Below are positions 18,036-28,289 of a DNA stretch of 64,000 nt, piece after piece. This stretch comes from Paenibacillus tengchongensis (lineage in GTDB: Bacteria; Bacillota; Bacilli; Paenibacillales; Paenibacillaceae), in contig NZ_WACP01000004.1 in the NCBI RefSeq assembly GCF_008973665.1, positions 372,001 through 436,000 on the forward strand. The letters are read 5' to 3'. The position numbers were made by a program, and so were the translations under genes. The first letter of the stretch is position 1. Each line of letters opens with the position of its first letter. The notes below the pieces were generated by a model that was not told where the DNA came from, did not search any database, and saw nothing but the letters and a program-made list of their open reading frames with translations.

Positions 18036-18425
18036 ATGAAAGGTGAGATGGAATTGCAAAAAATTTTGATTGTGGATGACGAGGAGATTCTCCGGATGCT
18101 GATTGAGGATACACTGGAAGATCTGGAGGATGTGCAGATCCATACGGCCGAACATGGCCGGGAAGCGCTGGATAAGCTGGCGGCGGACCGCTTTGATCTG
18201 GTCATCCTCGATTATATGATGCCGGAAATGACCGGGATTGAGGTGCTGGCCAACCTGGAAGAATCACTGAAGGCCGCCACTCCGATCCTGATGCTGACAG
18301 CCAAGGCGCAGGATACCGACCGCATCAAGGCGCAGGAGGCGGGAGTAAGATATTTCATGCCGAAGCCCTTCAGCCCGATGGAGCTGCTGCAGATTGTGGA
18401 GGACATCCTACGTGAGCCGAACTAA
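18036..18425 (+). CDS. Single-domain response regulator (receiver only)
   Basis: 129 residues, CheY-like, with the acidic cluster in ILIVDDEEI, phosphoacceptor Asp in DLVILDYMMPEMTG, Thr in MLTAKA and Lys in FMPKPFSP. There is no output domain. It lies 33 bases after the HPt-GGDEF gene and its end overlaps the start of the hybrid kinase, so it is probably a phosphoryl shuttle between the kinase and the HPt domain of the cyclase. That role is inferred from order and domain content. Confidence 0.9.
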   Translation: MKGEMELQKILIVDDEEILRMLIEDTLEDLEDVQIHTAEHGREALDKLAADRFDLVILDYMMPEMTGIEVLANLEESLKAATPILMLTAKAQDTDRIKAQEAGVRYFMPKPFSPMELLQIVEDILREPN

Positions 18426-21400
18426 GTTTGCCAATTTGAGCATCCGCAGCAAATACTTCCGCATCATTACAGCCATGTTCATTGTAGTTATACTGACTGC
18501 GGGCTGTCTTTTCATTTATATCAATTCACAGCAGGCGAAGCTCAGCCGGGAACGCGAGACGCTGCAGTACAAAGCGCAGACGATCAATGAGCTGGCGGCA
18601 ACACTGAATGATGTCTTTTTTCGGGCCAGAGGCTACATTTCACTTAAAAATGACAATGAGCTGCAGCTGGCCTATGCGGCTTTGGAGAAGCTGGACGTCG
18701 TGCTGGCGTCTTATTCGCAGCTGAAGCTGTCTCCCGAGGAGACGCAGTTTCTGGGTGATCTGCGGGCCTTCAAAACCGAGTACGAGAACGAGATGCTGCC
18801 ACAGGCAATCGCGTACGTCCAGACCGACGATTATGAGAGCGTGCGCGAGCTGTCGGAATCGGGAAGCACCGCCAGGGTGAATGATTTTCTCGCTTACACA
18901 AAGAATTACAAGGTCCGTGCGGACCAGGTGCAGAACGATATGGTGCAGCAATCTGTCCGGCAGTCGAATATGTTCACCGTGACCGCCTTTGCCTTGTCAG
19001 CCCTGCTGCTGCTGCTGTTTATGATCATTATCTGGCGTATCCTGCGGACGCTGGTCAATCCGATTATCAAACTGGAGACGGCGACGCATTCGCTTGCGGC
19101 CGGGGAGGCCGTACTGCTTGGCGAGCTGAACACGCAGGATGAAATCGGGCGGCTGTACGGCGCTTTTCTCCACATGGCGCGGAGCATCCAGGATAAGGAA
19201 GAAGAGCTGACGGTGCAGAACGAAGAGCTGCAGGCCCAGCAGGATGAGCTGCAGGACCAGCAGTTCCGGCTGGAGCGTTCTCTGAGCGAGATTGAGAGCA
19301 TCATGGAGGCGCTAAATCAGTCTTTTGCAGTAGCAATTCTTTCGGCCAAAGGCGTATTCACCTATATCAATGAGAAGGTGACTGAATATACCGGTTACCG
19401 GGCAGCCGAGATTGTCGGGCATCCCTACCGGCTGTTTGAAATGCGCAATCTTTCCTCCGCCCAGCTTGAGGATATGCAGCGTAAGCGGGAAACCGGGATG
19501 GTGTGGAGCGATGAACTCTTAATTGATGCAAAGAATGGAACGCCGCTCTGGCTGCATCTGACGTTGAAGCCGTATCTCAATGACGAAGGCGGGATTTACC
19601 AGTATATTCTGATCGCGAGCAATATTACTTCCTTGAAGCATGCTCAGCAGGAGCTGGCGGCGACGCTGACCCGCACCGAAGAGACCAAAACGATGCTGGA
19701 GCGCAGCAATCAGCTTAACCACGATATTACGTATACCCTGGACAAACAGCAGTTTGCCGGGAAATTTATTGATTTCATGAACCGCCAATATGCCTTTGAC
19801 TCCAGTCTCTTTCTGCTGATCAGGGGCGGGATCGCCGCCACTAAGGGGATCCCGGCGGAGATGGTGAAGCAATATCTGGACGGGGAAGGGATGCTGTACC
19901 GGATGCAGACCGAGAAGTCGTATGTTACAGTGCGTCCGGCATCGCGGAGTGAGCAGGGAATCTCTCCGGTTCAGCTGGATGCATATGATTATTACGCCGC
20001 TGTGATGAGCGCGGACAATGAAATTTTGGCGGTCTTCTGCGGGACCCGTGTCGGAGCTTCCTTCAGCGAAGAGGAGACCAAGGATATCCAGGGACTGATG
20101 AACCGGGTGGCTCTGGCGATCGAGCGGCTCTATATGTATGAAGAAATTGAACATGCCCGCACGCTGAATCTGGACATCATCAATAATGTTGCGGAAGGCA
20201 TCCAGTTCATCGAAATGGACGGCACGATGAGCCAAATGAACAAGGCGCTGAGGCAGATGTTCAGTTACGGCAAGTGGAACGAAGGGAACCGTATGCCGCC
20301 GGACCGCTGGCTGGAGCATTTGCTGGGCCAGGTGGGCGAAAGCGAAGCGCTGCGGCATTTCTACAATCAGGCGATGGCAGCCGATTTCACGAATTCCGGT
20401 ACTATGAAATACTCGATCGGCGGAGAAATGCTGAAACATGTCGATGTGTATGCCATTCCGGTATTCCGCCGGGAGGAACGGCTGGGCACGCTGTTCGTCC
20501 ACCGCGATATTACCCGCGAATACGAGCTGGACCAGATGAAGTCGGAGCTGGTCAGCACGGTCAGCCATGAGCTGCGGACTCCGCTGTCCAGCGTGCTGGG
20601 CTTTACGGAGCTTCTGCTGAATAAAACGATGAAACCGGACAAGCAGCAGAAATATTTGCAGACCATCCACCGGGAAGCCCAGCGCCTGACCGATCTGATC
20701 AACGATTTTCTGGATCTGCAGCGGATGGAATCCGGTACCCAGCAGTACAATCCGGAGAAGCTCAATCTCAGCGAGCTGGTGCTTGGCGTCATTGAACAGT
20801 ATAAGCTTGGCAGCACGCATCATATCCTGTTTGAGGATGAGGCGGAGAACGCTGCTGTTGAAGCGGACCGCAACAAGCTGATCCAAGTCCTGACGAACCT
20901 GTTCAGCAACGCGATTAAATTCTCGCCCGGCCGCGGAGAGATTAAGGTGATGCTGCGCAATGAACCGGGAGTGATCGTCGTGGAAATCCGGGATAAGGGA
21001 CTGGGGATTCCCCAGGATCAAATCGGGCAGCTGTTCCAGAAGTTCCGCAGAGTGGACAACAGCGCAGCCAAACGGATCGGCGGCACCGGGCTTGGCTTGG
21101 CCATCTGCAAGGAGATCATTGAGAAGCAGAACGGTACCATTGGTCTGGAATCCGCCGAGGGCGAAGGAACGACCGTCTGGTTCCGGCTTCCGGTGCTGCA
21201 GCCCCAGACGGCCCGGCCTGAAGAGGAGCCTTATAAGTGGAGTCCGGACAAGGATGAGAAGCCGAGTGTGATGATCGTGGAGGATGATTATTCCCTCTCG
21301 CTGCTGCTCTCGGAGGAGCTTAAGGCCAAGGGCTTTAAAGTTACGCACCATTACCAGCCGCAGCAGGCGTTCGAGCAGGCGCTGCGGACGCCGTTCCAAG

Positions 21401-21678
21401 CGGTCATCGTCGATCTGATGCTCGGTGAGGAGCTGGACGGCTGGGACCTGATCATGATGCTGAAGCATGACGAGCGGACGGCGGATGTGCCGATTGTCAT
21501 TTCTTCGGCCCTTGACCAGGCTGATCAGAGCCTGCTGGAGAATGTCCGGCGGTATCTGACCAAGCCTTATCCGCCGGGGGAGCTGTCATCGACGCTGCAG
21601 GACATTTTGAATGCTTCGGGGGCGAGCGGGGAAGTGCTGTTCCCGGAAACCCGGCTGGACGGTAAAGACAGGAACTGA
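18412..21678 (+). CDS. Hybrid sensor histidine kinase (membrane, HAMP-PAS-GAF-PAS-HisKA-HATPase-REC)
   Basis: 1088 residues from a GTG at 18412, chosen because GGAGG lies 9 bases before it and it gives a basic N-terminus followed by the first membrane helix (about 15-35). Then a helical extracellular sensor (CHASE3- or four-helix-like, 40-185), second helix (about 187-208), HAMP and coiled coil, PAS (about 290-400), GAF (430-570), PAS (590-690), HisKA with the His in TVSHELRTPLSSVLGF, HATPase with GLGIPQDQIGQLF and GGTGLGLAICKEI, and a C-terminal receiver (VMIVEDDYSLS). It overlaps the lone receiver gene by 14 bases. It is probably the input of the HPt-GGDEF relay. A strong terminator follows. 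Confidence 0.9.
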   Translation: MSRTKFANLSIRSKYFRIITAMFIVVILTAGCLFIYINSQQAKLSRERETLQYKAQTINELAATLNDVFFRARGYISLKNDNELQLAYAALEKLDVVLASYSQLKLSPEETQFLGDLRAFKTEYENEMLPQAIAYVQTDDYESVRELSESGSTARVNDFLAYTKNYKVRADQVQNDMVQQSVRQSNMFTVTAFALSALLLLLFMIIIWRILRTLVNPIIKLETATHSLAAGEAVLLGELNTQDEIGRLYGAFLHMARSIQDKEEELTVQNEELQAQQDELQDQQFRLERSLSEIESIMEALNQSFAVAILSAKGVFTYINEKVTEYTGYRAAEIVGHPYRLFEMRNLSSAQLEDMQRKRETGMVWSDELLIDAKNGTPLWLHLTLKPYLNDEGGIYQYILIASNITSLKHAQQELAATLTRTEETKTMLERSNQLNHDITYTLDKQQFAGKFIDFMNRQYAFDSSLFLLIRGGIAATKGIPAEMVKQYLDGEGMLYRMQTEKSYVTVRPASRSEQGISPVQLDAYDYYAAVMSADNEILAVFCGTRVGASFSEEETKDIQGLMNRVALAIERLYMYEEIEHARTLNLDIINNVAEGIQFIEMDGTMSQMNKALRQMFSYGKWNEGNRMPPDRWLEHLLGQVGESEALRHFYNQAMAADFTNSGTMKYSIGGEMLKHVDVYAIPVFRREERLGTLFVHRDITREYELDQMKSELVSTVSHELRTPLSSVLGFTELLLNKTMKPDKQQKYLQTIHREAQRLTDLINDFLDLQRMESGTQQYNPEKLNLSELVLGVIEQYKLGSTHHILFEDEAENAAVEADRNKLIQVLTNLFSNAIKFSPGRGEIKVMLRNEPGVIVVEIRDKGLGIPQDQIGQLFQKFRRVDNSAAKRIGGTGLGLAICKEIIEKQNGTIGLESAEGEGTTVWFRLPVLQPQTARPEEEPYKWSPDKDEKPSVMIVEDDYSLSLLLSEELKAKGFKVTHHYQPQQAFEQALRTPFQAVIVDLMLGEELDGWDLIMMLKHDERTADVPIVISSALDQADQSLLENVRRYLTKPYPPGELSSTLQDILNASGASGEVLFPETRLDGKDRN

Positions 21679-21700
21679 ACTAATAGCGTATACTATTTAA

Positions 21701-21752
21701 AACGCCGGGCAGTCATTCTTCCGTCATCGGAGAATGACTGCCCGGCGTTTTT
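21701..21752 (+). terminator. Strong terminator ending the phosphorelay operon
   Basis: AACGCCGGGCAGTCATTCT pairs perfectly with AGAATGACTGCCCGGCGTT over 19 bases around an 11-base loop and runs into TTTTT. It is 22 bases after the kinase stop. Confidence 0.92.
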
Positions 21753-21953
21753 GCACTATTGCGGCATGTTTTTAAAGGTTGTAGGACAGGAAAGGCGTCC
21801 GATTTCTAAGACCCTGGGGGAGTGCAATCAGCATAAGACACAAGCTGGTACTTTTCTAGCCTTAAGCACCAAAAAAGCCTTGCCTTAAAGTGGACTCTAA
21901 GGCTTATAGTGGACATGAATTGCGATTATTCTAACGAACAGGGAGGAATCGCC

Positions 21954-22928
21954 ATGAAGTACACTTATTTGGGCAAATCAGGACTGAAGGTCAGCCGGCT
22001 CTGTCTGGGTACGATGAATTTCGGACCGGAGACAGAGGAGCGGGAAGCGTTCAAGATTATGGACGCCGCCCTGGAGGCGGGCATTAACTTCTTCGATACG
22101 GCCAATGTTTACGGCGGCGAAGAGCACCGCGGCCATACGGAGGAAATTATCGGCCGCTGGTTCAGCCAGGGCGGCGGACGGCGCGAGAAGACCGTGCTGG
22201 CTACCAAGGTGTACAGCGATATGTACGATGAGCTGGACGGCCCCAATTCAGCCCGCGGCTTATCCGCCTACAAAATCCGGCGGCATGCCGAAGGCTCGCT
22301 GCGCCGGCTGCAGACCGACCACATCGAGCTGTACCAGATGCACCATGTGGACCGCAATGTGTCCTGGGACGAGCTGTGGGGTGCGTTTGAGAACCTGGTC
22401 TCCCAGGGCAAGGTAGGCTATATCGGCTCCAGCAACTTTGCCGGATGGCATATTGCGCGGGCCCAGGGCGAGGCCAAAGCCCGGAATTTCCTCGGCCTTG
22501 TCTCGGAGCAGCACTTGTATAACCTGCTGGAGCGCACGCCGGAGCTGGAAGTGCTGCCGGCCGCAGCGGAGCTGGGGCTTGGCGTGATACCCTGGAGCCC
22601 GCTGGCCGGCGGATTGCTTGGCCGCAACGCCCTGGCGAAATCCGGCGTCCGCAGCGCCCGTTCGGCAAAGCTGGAACGGCACCGCCCGCAGCTGGAGCAG
22701 TTCTCGGCGCTCTGCCGGGAGCTGGGTGAGCATGAGGACCAGGTCGCACTGGCCTGGCTGCTGGCCAATCCGGCAGTCACCGCTCCGATTATCGGGCCGC
22801 GGACACTGGAGCAGTTCGAAGATTCACTGCGCGTGACGGAGATTGAGCTGGATGAAGAGACGCTGAAGAAGCTGGATGAAATCTTCCCGGGACCGGGCCG
22901 CCCGGCACCCGAAGCCTATGCGTGGTAG
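21954..22928 (+). CDS. Aldo/keto reductase
   Basis: 324 residues, NAD(P)H-dependent TIM-barrel oxidoreductase. The ATG at 21954 follows GGGAGG by 8 bases and begins MKYTYLGKSGLKVSRLCLGT, the usual family start; an upstream in-frame ATG at 21909 lacks a site. The catalytic set is visible: Asp in NFFDTANVYG with the Tyr of VYGG, Lys in VLATKV, His in ELYQMHHVD. C-terminal IIGPRTLEQFEDSL binds the nucleotide phosphate region. Substrate is unknown; the sequence is of the YdhF/YghZ-like general group. Single gene between two terminators. Confidence 0.9.
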   Translation: MKYTYLGKSGLKVSRLCLGTMNFGPETEEREAFKIMDAALEAGINFFDTANVYGGEEHRGHTEEIIGRWFSQGGGRREKTVLATKVYSDMYDELDGPNSARGLSAYKIRRHAEGSLRRLQTDHIELYQMHHVDRNVSWDELWGAFENLVSQGKVGYIGSSNFAGWHIARAQGEAKARNFLGLVSEQHLYNLLERTPELEVLPAAAELGLGVIPWSPLAGGLLGRNALAKSGVRSARSAKLERHRPQLEQFSALCRELGEHEDQVALAWLLANPAVTAPIIGPRTLEQFEDSLRVTEIELDEETLKKLDEIFPGPGRPAPEAYAW

Positions 22929-22976
22929 AAGCTTAAGCAGACGGCAAAGTTCACGCATATATTAGCGCACGGCAAT

Positions 22977-23014
22977 AAGCGGACAGGCTGCCCCCGGCCT
23001 GTCCGCTTTATTTT
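22977..23014 (+). terminator. Terminator after the aldo/keto reductase
   Basis: AAGCGGACAGGC and GCCTGTCCGCTT form a perfect 12-base stem, followed by TATTTT. Confidence 0.88.
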
Positions 23015-23046
23015 GACCCGTATACTCAGTGCATAACAAAGTACGG

Positions 23047-23730
23047 TCAGTGGGAGACCGAAGACAGGACGGCCAGCTCGCCTTCTTCGGTAATTTCGGC
23101 GTAGGCTACTGCCTTGGGTCCGGCATACCCCTGCTTGTGCAGCTCACCGGTCAGCCAGGCCTCGTCGCGGGAGAGGGCCTTCAGAGTGCTGTGCTGTATG
23201 ATGCCGTCCTCAATAATGCTCATCGGCAGAGTCACCCCGCGCTCCGGCAGCTCCATATCCCCGCGCGTAACGGATTCAAACTGCGATTTTTTCAGAATAC
23301 TTAAAGAGCCGTTGGTTTCATAGATGGCGTAAGCCACCTCGCTGACCGAGAACGTATCCTTGGCGCGGAGCATCATCCGCAGCTGGTCGAAATCCAGATT
23401 GTTTTTGTGCAGCTTGCGGAAATCGATTTTGCCGTCTCTGATCAGAATTTCCGGTTCCCCCTCCAGCGGCTTGCGGAGCTTCGGAAACTTGAGGGTGACC
23501 TTCTCAAACAGAATGGACAGCAGCGTCCACACGCCCAGGGTGAAGATCAGCATCGGCACGGAGTGCTCCTTCTCATAAATGGTTTCCCCGACCAGATCGC
23601 CCAATATCACCGCAGAAATAAAGTCGAAGGGGGTCAGCGCGGTAATTTCTTTCTTGCCGAGCAGCCTGGTCATGGCCCATAATCCGATAAATCCGGCGAC
23701 CAGCTTAATAAAGATCAGCCCGTAATCCAT
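23047..23730 (-). CDS. DUF421 (YetF-type) membrane protein
   Basis: 227 residues. Three membrane helices at the N-terminus (about 5-25, 35-55, 60-80) with LGKKEITALTPFDFISAVILGD, a stretch conserved in YetF/YcaP/YrbG proteins, followed by a soluble alpha/beta domain with ILIRDGKIDFRKLHKNNLDFDQL. B. subtilis has several paralogues, some linked to sporulation, germination or stress, but the molecular role is not settled. Single gene on the minus strand, converging on the aldo/keto reductase and divergent from lspA. An AGGAGG site lies before the ATG. Confidence 0.87.
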   Translation of the reverse strand: MDYGLIFIKLVAGFIGLWAMTRLLGKKEITALTPFDFISAVILGDLVGETIYEKEHSVPMLIFTLGVWTLLSILFEKVTLKFPKLRKPLEGEPEILIRDGKIDFRKLHKNNLDFDQLRMMLRAKDTFSVSEVAYAIYETNGSLSILKKSQFESVTRGDMELPERGVTLPMSIIEDGIIQHSTLKALSRDEAWLTGELHKQGYAGPKAVAYAEITEEGELAVLSSVSH

Positions 23731-23930
23731 GCCTGATTCCCTCCTATCCGTTATTTATAGTCTAACAGTCTATAACCATACCGAAGATAGAATGTAACAT
23801 CCGGAACAAAATGCCATCTTCCCGGGCGCTGAGCCGGGATGAAAGCGGCGGACGTTTTGTGATAAGCTGGTGGATAAAGATCGTGTGTCTGGCTTTAAAC
23901 ACATTAAGAACGCGGCATAGGAGGTAAAGC

Positions 23931-24398
23931 ATGCTGTTTTATGTGATATGCGGTGCGGTTCTATTGGCGGACCAGGCGGCCAAATGGGCGGTACGGACTC
24001 ATATGCACCTGGGGGAAACGGTTCCCGGCATCGGGCCCTATCTGCACTTTACTTATTATGAAAATGCCGGCGCGGCCTTTAGCCTGTTTCAGGGCTACGG
24101 GAGGTATTTCGCCATTATTGCCGCCATATTCGTGGCAGCGGTGCTGATCTACCGGAGAAAAGGAAAGCTGAAAGGGCGGCTGCTGGACGCGGCCAGCGGG
24201 TTTATGGTCGGCGGCGCCATCGGCAACGGGATTGACCGCGCACTGTACGGCCGGGTAACCGACTTTCTCGTGTTCGGCGGCGGCGGCGGCATTCTGAACC
24301 TCGCTGATCTGGCAATCAACCTCGGCTGGCTGCTGGGCCTTATGTATCTGGTACGGGCCGAATACAGAGAAAGACGGCTCTATCGCAGCAGATGGTGA
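23931..24398 (+). CDS. lspA: Lipoprotein signal peptidase (signal peptidase II)
   Basis: 155-residue membrane aspartyl protease that removes signal peptides from prolipoproteins after diacylglyceryl transfer, relevant to the many lipoproteins in this window. Four membrane helices. Conserved boxes are visible: DQAAKW near residue 11, FTYYENAGAAFSLF near 38, and the two catalytic Asp in GNGIDR and NLADLAIN. Here it is not next to rluD or ileS, its usual neighbours, so it may be a second copy. Ribosome site AGGAGG lies 8 bases before the ATG. Confidence 0.92.
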   Translation: MLFYVICGAVLLADQAAKWAVRTHMHLGETVPGIGPYLHFTYYENAGAAFSLFQGYGRYFAIIAAIFVAAVLIYRRKGKLKGRLLDAASGFMVGGAIGNGIDRALYGRVTDFLVFGGGGGILNLADLAINLGWLLGLMYLVRAEYRERRLYRSRW

Positions 24399-24463
24399 CG
24401 TTAGTTAATTTCGAAATCTATTATCATTTTATCTAATGGATTGTATCAGGATTGATAATGCTG

Positions 24464-24506
24464 CCGCTTAAATCGGGGTGTTTTACTCTGATATAAGCGG
24501 TTTTTT
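24464..24506 (+). terminator. Terminator after lspA
   Basis: CCGCTTA pairs with TAAGCGG, and inside it ATCGG pairs with CTGAT, giving a long interrupted stem; TTTTTT follows at 24501-24506. It lies about 65 bases after lspA and 140 before cysJ. Confidence 0.78.
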
Positions 24507-24645
24507 CGACTTAAATACATAAAATATGTAAATTAAAGAATAAAATAGGCTTCAATCGGTTCATTGCCCGATCCCGGGAATTATGTTAGCCTGTGTCTAT
24601 GATGCTTGAGAGGAAATAGATTACTACGCTAAGGAGAGGTCCATA

Positions 24646-26487
24646 TTGGTGCAATTACATGTTACAAACAGTCCTTTCAGCGAGAGCCAGGCTGAGCTTC
24701 TGAACCGCCTTTTGCCGACGCTTACCGAGTCGCAGCGCATTTGGCTCGGCGGTTATTTGGCGGCGTTCGGAGGGGCCGCAGTTGCCCCAGCCGTCCAGGA
24801 ACCGTCCGCTGCGGCCGTCCAGGAACCGGCAGCCGCAGCGCCAGCCGCTTCCCGGGAGGTTACGATTCTGTTCGGTTCCCAGACCGGCAACTGCCAGCGG
24901 CTGGCTACCAGCCTGTCCGGCCAGCTGAAAGAGCAGGGCTTCACGGTGAATGTGTCGGCGATGAACAGCTTCAAGACGAACGCCTTGAAGAAGACCGAGA
25001 ACCTGCTGCTGATTGTGAGCACCCACGGCGAAGGGGAACCGCCGGACAACGCCCGCTCCTTCTATGAATTCCTGCACAGCAAGCGGGCGCCGCAGCTTGA
25101 AGGATTGCATTATTCGGTCCTGGGGCTGGGCGATACCTCTTATGAATTCTTTTGCCAGACCGGCAAAGATTTCGATAAACGCCTGGAGGAGCTTGGCGGT
25201 ACCCGGCTGGGTCTCCGGGTTGACTGCGACCTGGACTATGACGAGCCGGCCGCCGGCTGGTTCACACAGGTGATCGGCGCCTTGAATGAGCGGGTGAATG
25301 CCCCGCAAATCGCCGAAGCGGCCGTTGAAGCGGCGGAGCATGCCGATGCCCCGGCTTCGCCGTATTCGCGGAATCAACCGTTCTATGCCGAGGTGCTGGA
25401 GAATTTGAACTTGAACGGACGGGGCTCTGACCGGGAGACCCGGCATCTGGAGCTGTCGCTGGAAGGCTCGGGCCTGGCGTTTGAGCCGGGAGACTCGCTC
25501 GGTGTTTATCCCGAGAACCACCCGCAGCTGGTGGAGGCCCTGATATCCGCCATGGGCTGGGATGCCGGGGAGACGGTGCCGCTGAACAAGAAGGGTGAGA
25601 CCGGGTCTCTGCGTGAAGCGCTGCTGCGGCATTATGAGATTACCGTCTTAACCAAGCCGCTGCTGGAGCAGGCTGCGAAGCTGAGTGCTGCCCCGGCACT
25701 GCAGGAGCTGCTGCTGCCTGAACGGCAGCAGGCGCTGAAGGATTACATTCACGGCCGCGATCTGCTGGATCTGGCAGTAGATTTTGCGCCATGGAAGGCG
25801 ACGGCTTCCGAGTTCGTCGCGATTCTGCGCAAGCTTCCGGCACGGCTCTATTCCATCTCCAGCAGCTATAACGCCAATCCGGACGAGGTTCACTTTACGG
25901 TGCGGGCCGTCCGTTATGAAGCAAACGGCCGGCAGCGCTACGGCGTATGCTCCGTGCACTGTGCAGAGCGCGTACAGCCGGGAGACAAGCTGCCGATCTA
26001 TATTCAGAGCAACCCGAATTTCAAGCTTCCGGCGAATCCGGATGCCCCGGTCATTATGATCGGCCCGGGAACCGGCGTGGCTCCGTTCCGTTCTTTCCTT
26101 GAAGAGCGGGAGGTCCAGGGGGCTGCCGGCAAGAGCTGGCTCTTCTACGGCGACCGGCATTTCGTAACGGATTTCCTGTATCAGACCGACTGGCAGCGCA
26201 TGCTGAAGGACGGCGTGCTGAGCAAGCTGGATGTGGCCTTCTCCCGGGATACGGCGGAGAAAGTCTACGTGCAGCACCGGATTCTGGAGCACAGCCGCGA
26301 GCTGTACGCCTGGCTGCAGGAAGGTGCCCATATCTATGTATGCGGCGATGAGAAGCATATGGCGCATGACGTGCATACCGCGCTTCTGACAGTTATCGAG
26401 GAGGCGGGCGGCATGAGCGCGGAAGCGGCTGCCGCTTATCTGGATACCCTGCAGCAGGAGCAGCGCTATCAGCGCGATGTCTATTAA
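24646..26487 (+). CDS. cysJ: Sulfite reductase (NADPH) flavoprotein alpha subunit
   Basis: 613 residues, passing electrons from NADPH through FAD and FMN to the haemoprotein for reduction of sulfite to sulfide. Flavodoxin domain at about 66-215 (ILFGSQTGNCQRLA, STHGEGEPPDNA), FAD domain at 240-450 (RLYSISSS near 400) and NADPH domain to the end (IGPGTGVAPFRSFLEER, YVCGDEKHMAHDV). An Ala/Pro/Val-rich linker precedes the flavodoxin domain. The start is TTG at 24646 or GTG three bases later; AAGGAGAGG lies 5-8 bases before. cysI follows after 51 bases. The rest of assimilatory sulfate reduction is not in the window. Confidence 0.94.
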   Translation: MVQLHVTNSPFSESQAELLNRLLPTLTESQRIWLGGYLAAFGGAAVAPAVQEPSAAAVQEPAAAAPAASREVTILFGSQTGNCQRLATSLSGQLKEQGFTVNVSAMNSFKTNALKKTENLLLIVSTHGEGEPPDNARSFYEFLHSKRAPQLEGLHYSVLGLGDTSYEFFCQTGKDFDKRLEELGGTRLGLRVDCDLDYDEPAAGWFTQVIGALNERVNAPQIAEAAVEAAEHADAPASPYSRNQPFYAEVLENLNLNGRGSDRETRHLELSLEGSGLAFEPGDSLGVYPENHPQLVEALISAMGWDAGETVPLNKKGETGSLREALLRHYEITVLTKPLLEQAAKLSAAPALQELLLPERQQALKDYIHGRDLLDLAVDFAPWKATASEFVAILRKLPARLYSISSSYNANPDEVHFTVRAVRYEANGRQRYGVCSVHCAERVQPGDKLPIYIQSNPNFKLPANPDAPVIMIGPGTGVAPFRSFLEEREVQGAAGKSWLFYGDRHFVTDFLYQTDWQRMLKDGVLSKLDVAFSRDTAEKVYVQHRILEHSRELYAWLQEGAHIYVCGDEKHMAHDVHTALLTVIEEAGGMSAEAAAAYLDTLQQEQRYQRDVY

Positions 26488-26538
26488 TAGTTCAGCCCGG
26501 AAAGAAACAGCGGACGATTGCGGAAGGAGAATAAGGCT

Positions 26539-28263
26539 ATGGCAAATCATGACCCGGCGGTGAAGCCGATCGGCGGCCCGCCAAGCGATGTGGAGCATAT
26601 TAAGATAGAGAGCAATTATTTGCGGGGAGCACTGGAGGAAACGCTGCGCAACCCGATTACCGGAGGACTTCCGGAGGACGACAACCGGCTGCTGAAATTT
26701 CACGGCAGCTACATGCAGGACGACCGGGATCTGCGGCTGGAGCGCGAACGCTCCAAGCTGGAGCCGGCTTACCAGTTCATGCTCCGCGTGGTTGCCCCGG
26801 GCGGGGTGGCGAGCGCCGCACAATGGCTCGTTCTGGACGAACTGGCCCATAAATATGGCAACGGAACACTTCGTCTGACGACCCGGCAGGCATTTCAGAT
26901 GCATGGTGTGCTGAAATGGAATCTGAAGCAGACAATCAAGACGATCAACGACACACTGATGACAACGCTGGCGGCCTGCGGCGATGTGAACCGCAATGTC
27001 ATGAGCGGACCGAACCCTTACCAGTCCGAGCTGCACGCCGAGGTCAATGAATGGGCGCGGCGCCTGAGCGATCATCTGGCTCCCCGCACCCCGGCGTACC
27101 ATGAAATCTGGCTCGACGGCGAGAAGGTTGTGGACAGTCTGAAAGGCGTGGAGGTCGAGCCGATCTACGGTCCGGTCTATCTGCCGCGCAAGTTCAAGAT
27201 CGGGCTGGCCGTTCCGCCGTCCAACGATGTTGACGTCTTCTCCCAGGATTTAGGCTTCATCGCGATTGTGGAAGACGGCAAGCTGGCCGGCTTCAATGTC
27301 ACCGCCGGTGGCGGGATGGGCATGACCCATGGCGATACGAACACTTATCCGCAGCTGGGACGCCTGATCGGCTTCTGCCGGCCGGAGCAGGTCATTGATG
27401 TCGCCGAGAAGACGGTTACCATTCAGCGTGATTACGGCAACCGTTCCGTGCGTAAGAATGCACGCTTCAAATATACGATCGACCGCCACGGTATCGAATG
27501 GTTCAAGGCAGAGCTGCATGACCGGCTCGGCTGGCAGCTCGAAGAGGCCCGCGGTTATCATTTCGACCACAACGGCGACCGCTACGGCTGGGTGAAGGGC
27601 TATGACGGCAAATGGAATCTGACGCTCTACATCCAGAGCGGCCGGATTCAGGATACGGACGATTACCAGCTGATGACCGGCCTGCGCGAGATCGCCAAGA
27701 TTCATACCGGCGAATTCCGGCTGACTCCGAATCAGAATGTCATTATCGCCGGCATTACCAGTGCCAAGAAACGTAAAATTGCCGAATTGGCCGGACGGTA
27801 CGGCCTCACCGATGGGGCCCATCTCTCTGCGCTGCGGCGCAGTGCGATGTCCTGCGTGGCGCTCCCGACCTGCGGGCTGGCGATGGCCGAGGCTGAGCGC
27901 TATCTTCCTCACCTGCTGGATAAGCTGGAGCCGGTCATCCAGGAGGCGGGCCTCAGCGAGAAGGAAATCGTCATCCGCATGACGGGCTGCCCGAACGGCT
28001 GTGCCCGGCCGGCGCTCGGCGAGATCTCCTTCATCGGCAAAGCGCCCGGACGGTATAATCTCTACATGGGAGCGGGCTTTACCGGCGACCGGCTGAACAA
28101 GCTCTACAAAGAGAATATCGACGAACGGGAAATACTGGAGACGCTGACACCGATCATTCATCATTATGCCAAGGAACGTCTGGGCGGTGAGCATTTCGGA
28201 GATTTTGTCATCCGCAGCGGTTATGTGAATGCGACAACCTCGGGTCTGAATTTCCACGCTTAA
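26539..28263 (+). CDS. cysI: Sulfite reductase (NADPH) haemoprotein beta subunit
   Basis: 574 residues from the ATG at 26539, which follows GGAAGGAG; an in-frame TTG at 26518 is less likely. This subunit binds siroheme and a 4Fe-4S cluster and carries out the six-electron reduction of sulfite. The cluster ligands are seen as Cys439-x5-Cys445 and Cys484-x3-Cys488 ([11 protein letters not shown]). Two ferredoxin-like half domains are recognisable, with [16 protein letters not shown] and [13 protein letters not shown]. It works with CysJ, encoded just upstream, in the cytoplasm. Confidence 0.95.
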   Translation: MANHDPAVKPIGGPPSDVEHIKIESNYLRGALEETLRNPITGGLPEDDNRLLKFHGSYMQDDRDLRLERERSKLEPAYQFMLRVVAPGGVASAAQWLVLDELAHKYGNGTLRLTTRQAFQMHGVLKWNLKQTIKTINDTLMTTLAACGDVNRNVMSGPNPYQSELHAEVNEWARRLSDHLAPRTPAYHEIWLDGEKVVDSLKGVEVEPIYGPVYLPRKFKIGLAVPPSNDVDVFSQDLGFIAIVEDGKLAGFNVTAGGGMGMTHGDTNTYPQLGRLIGFCRPEQVIDVAEKTVTIQRDYGNRSVRKNARFKYTIDRHGIEWFKAELHDRLGWQLEEARGYHFDHNGDRYGWVKGYDGKWNLTLYIQSGRIQDTDDYQLMTGLREIAKIHTGEFRLTPNQNVIIAGITSAKKRKIAELAGRYGLTDGAHLSALRRSAMSCVALPTCGLAMAEAERYLPHLLDKLEPVIQEAGLSEKEIVIRMTGCPNGCARPALGEISFIGKAPGRYNLYMGAGFTGDRLNKLYKENIDEREILETLTPIIHHYAKERLGGEHFGDFVIRSGYVNATTSGLNFHA

Positions 28264-28289
28264 GCGACTGGCTCTATTAATCTAACAAG

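Noticed and set aside
24399..24645. Possible riboswitch before cysJ
   Set aside because: The leader has a terminator-like hairpin, but no S-box or T-box motifs were seen and the hairpin is closer to lspA, so it is better read as the lspA terminator.
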